The notes under the pieces are model-generated. The model saw only the letters and a list, made by a program, of their open reading frames with translations, was not told where the DNA came from and made no database searches. Below, in pieces: positions 62,724-64,000 of a stretch of 64,000 nt of DNA; position 1 is the first letter of the stretch; the number at the start of each line of letters is the position of its first letter. The stretch covers positions 41,311,536 to 41,375,535 of the forward strand of contig NC_044995.1 in NCBI RefSeq assembly GCF_008728515.1, read 5' to 3'. Origin of the DNA: Papio anubis. Taxonomy: Eukaryota; Chordata; Mammalia; Primates; Cercopithecidae. The position numbers were made by a program, and so were the translations under genes.

Positions 62724-63147
62724 CAGAGACAAGGTCTTCCTCTGTTGCCCTGGCTGAAGTGGGGAGATTGTAGATCACCTCAGCGCTGAATTCCTGGGCT
62801 CAAGTGATCCTCCCACCTCAGCCTCCTGAGTAGCTGGGACTACAGATGTGTACCACTATGCCCAGCTAATTTTTGTATTTTTTATAGAAATGAGGTTTTG
62901 CCATATTGCCCAGGTTGGTCTTGAACTCCTGGGCTCAAGGGATCCCCTGACTCGGCCTCCCAAAGTGCTGGGATTACAGGTGTGTGTCACCTTGCCTCGT
63001 AATGTGGTATTATTTACTTAGAAATGAGGTAAATACTGGAAACCTGAAATGCTGAAATTGGGCAGAATTGTCAAGACTGTTGAAGTTAGAATGATCATGA
63101 TAATATTTAACAGCAGACCACTTTAGCTGTATAATTTAAAATTTATG
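61500..63147. other. Downstream flank of KEAP1: unique DNA and antisense Alus
   Basis: 61500-61745 is unique. Alu (-) 61750-61930, resuming 62226-62365, is split by an AluYR-like copy (61931-62225, 'cttgagccaccgcgcccggc' end). Then 62370-62625 (-) and 62710-63000 (-). 63001-63147 is unique and AT-rich. No gene. Confidence 0.75.
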
Positions 63148-64000
63148 GCCGGGCGCGGTGGCTCACGCCAGCACTTTGGGAGGCCGAGGCGGGCGGATCA
63201 CAAGGTCAGGAGATCGAGACCACAGTGAAACCCCGTCTCTACTAAAAATACAAAAAATTAGCCGGGCGTGGTGGTGGGCGCCTGTAGTCCCAGCTACTCA
63301 GGAGGCTGAGGCAGGAGAATGGCGTGAACCCGGGAGGCGGAGCTTGCAGTGAGCCGAGATCGCGCCACTGCACTCCAGCCTGGGCCACAGCGCGAGACTC
63401 CGTCTCAAAAAAAAAAAAAAAAAAATTGATGACCAGGCACGGTGGCTCACGCCTGTACTCCCAGCACTTTGGGAGGCCGAGACGGGTGGATCACGAGGTC
63501 AGGAGATCAAGACCATCCTGGCTAACATGGTGAAACCCAGTCTCTACTAAAAATAAAGAAAAACAAATTAGCCGGGCCTAGTGGCGGGCACCTGTAGTCC
63601 CAGCTACTGGAAAGGCTGGGGCAGGAGAATGGCGTGAACCCGGGAGGCGGAGCTTTCAGTGAGTGGAGATCGCACCACTGCACTCTAGCCTAGGCGACCA
63701 AGCGAGTCTCCGTCTCAAAAAAATAAATAAGTAAATAAATAAAATAATAAAAAATAAATAAATAAATAAAATTCATAGGCTGGGCCAGGTGCAGTGGCTG
63801 CTGCCTGTAATCCCAACACTTTGGGAGGCCGAGATGCGCGGATCATTTGAGTTCAGGAGTTGGGAGACCAGTCTGGGCAATGTAGTGAGACCCTGTCTCT
63901 ACCAAAAAATACAAAAATTATCCGTGGGTGGTGGCGCATGCCTGTAATCCCAGCTACTCAGGAGGCTGAGGCACGAGAATCACTTGAACTCGAAAGGCAG
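63148..64000 (+). mobile_element. Three sense Alus, last one cut by the window end
   Basis: 63148-63425 (young, with a 10-base gap in the head: 'gctcacgccagcactttggg'), 63428-63720 followed by an (aaat)n tract to 63770, and 63783-64000 (incomplete). Confidence 0.88.

Overview
This is a segment of a primate nuclear chromosome, not a prokaryotic, viral or organellar sequence. It has split genes with GT-AG introns, CpG-island promoters and very dense Alu repeats (I estimate more than 80 full or partial copies). Several young Alus carry the Old World monkey AluYR signature: 'ctcaagcctgtaatcc' in the left arm, 'agatccggccactgcac' in the right arm, and 'cttgagccaccgc' when read in reverse. A cercopithecid such as macaque, baboon or vervet is therefore more likely than an ape. 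Gene content and order (KRI1 end, ATG4D, S1PR5, KEAP1) correspond to the human 19p13.2 block read in reverse. That assignment rests on recognising the encoded proteins, not on a database search.

Layout. 1-1035: last coding codons and 3' UTR of KRI1 (+). 716-10900: ATG4D (-), ten coding exons totalling 1425 nt (474 codons plus stop), converging on KRI1 with overlapping 3' ends. Its 84-nt intron 8 (1951-2034) is the mirtron MIR1238. 10480-11290: CpG island of ATG4D. 11290-33050: a long Alu-rich intergenic stretch with MIR, L1 and MLT1 LTR fragments and several blocks of oddly corrupted Alu sequence. 33050-38365: S1PR5 (+), with a 5' CpG/GATA-rich region, an intron, one intact coding exon (398 codons) and a 3' UTR that looks derived from an ancient repeat. 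38365-48400: Alu-rich spacer holding a short GC-rich unique island at about 40.6-41.1 kb. 48430-61500: KEAP1 (+), with a CpG-island promoter, a noncoding first exon, five coding exons totalling 1875 nt (624 codons plus stop) and a polyadenylation signal. 61500-64000: Alu-rich downstream flank.

The genes have separate roles. KRI1 acts in nucleolar 40S ribosome assembly. ATG4D is a cysteine protease that processes and delipidates Atg8/LC3 proteins in autophagy. S1PR5 is a sphingosine-1-phosphate GPCR. KEAP1 is the electrophile-sensing CUL3 adaptor that degrades NRF2. They are neighbours, not an operon.

I found no sign of an undescribed multi-gene system. The points most worth a second look are: seed-position changes in the MIR1238 mirtron; a predicted Cys-to-Arg change at KEAP1 residue 489; a palindromic template-switch scar inside an Alu (57735-57771); an Alu flanked by an unusually long duplication of about 60 bp (27518/27882); the repeat origin of the S1PR5 3' UTR and poly(A) signal; an antioxidant-response-like element in the KEAP1 CpG island; and patches of deletion-riddled Alu sequence that look like assembly error.
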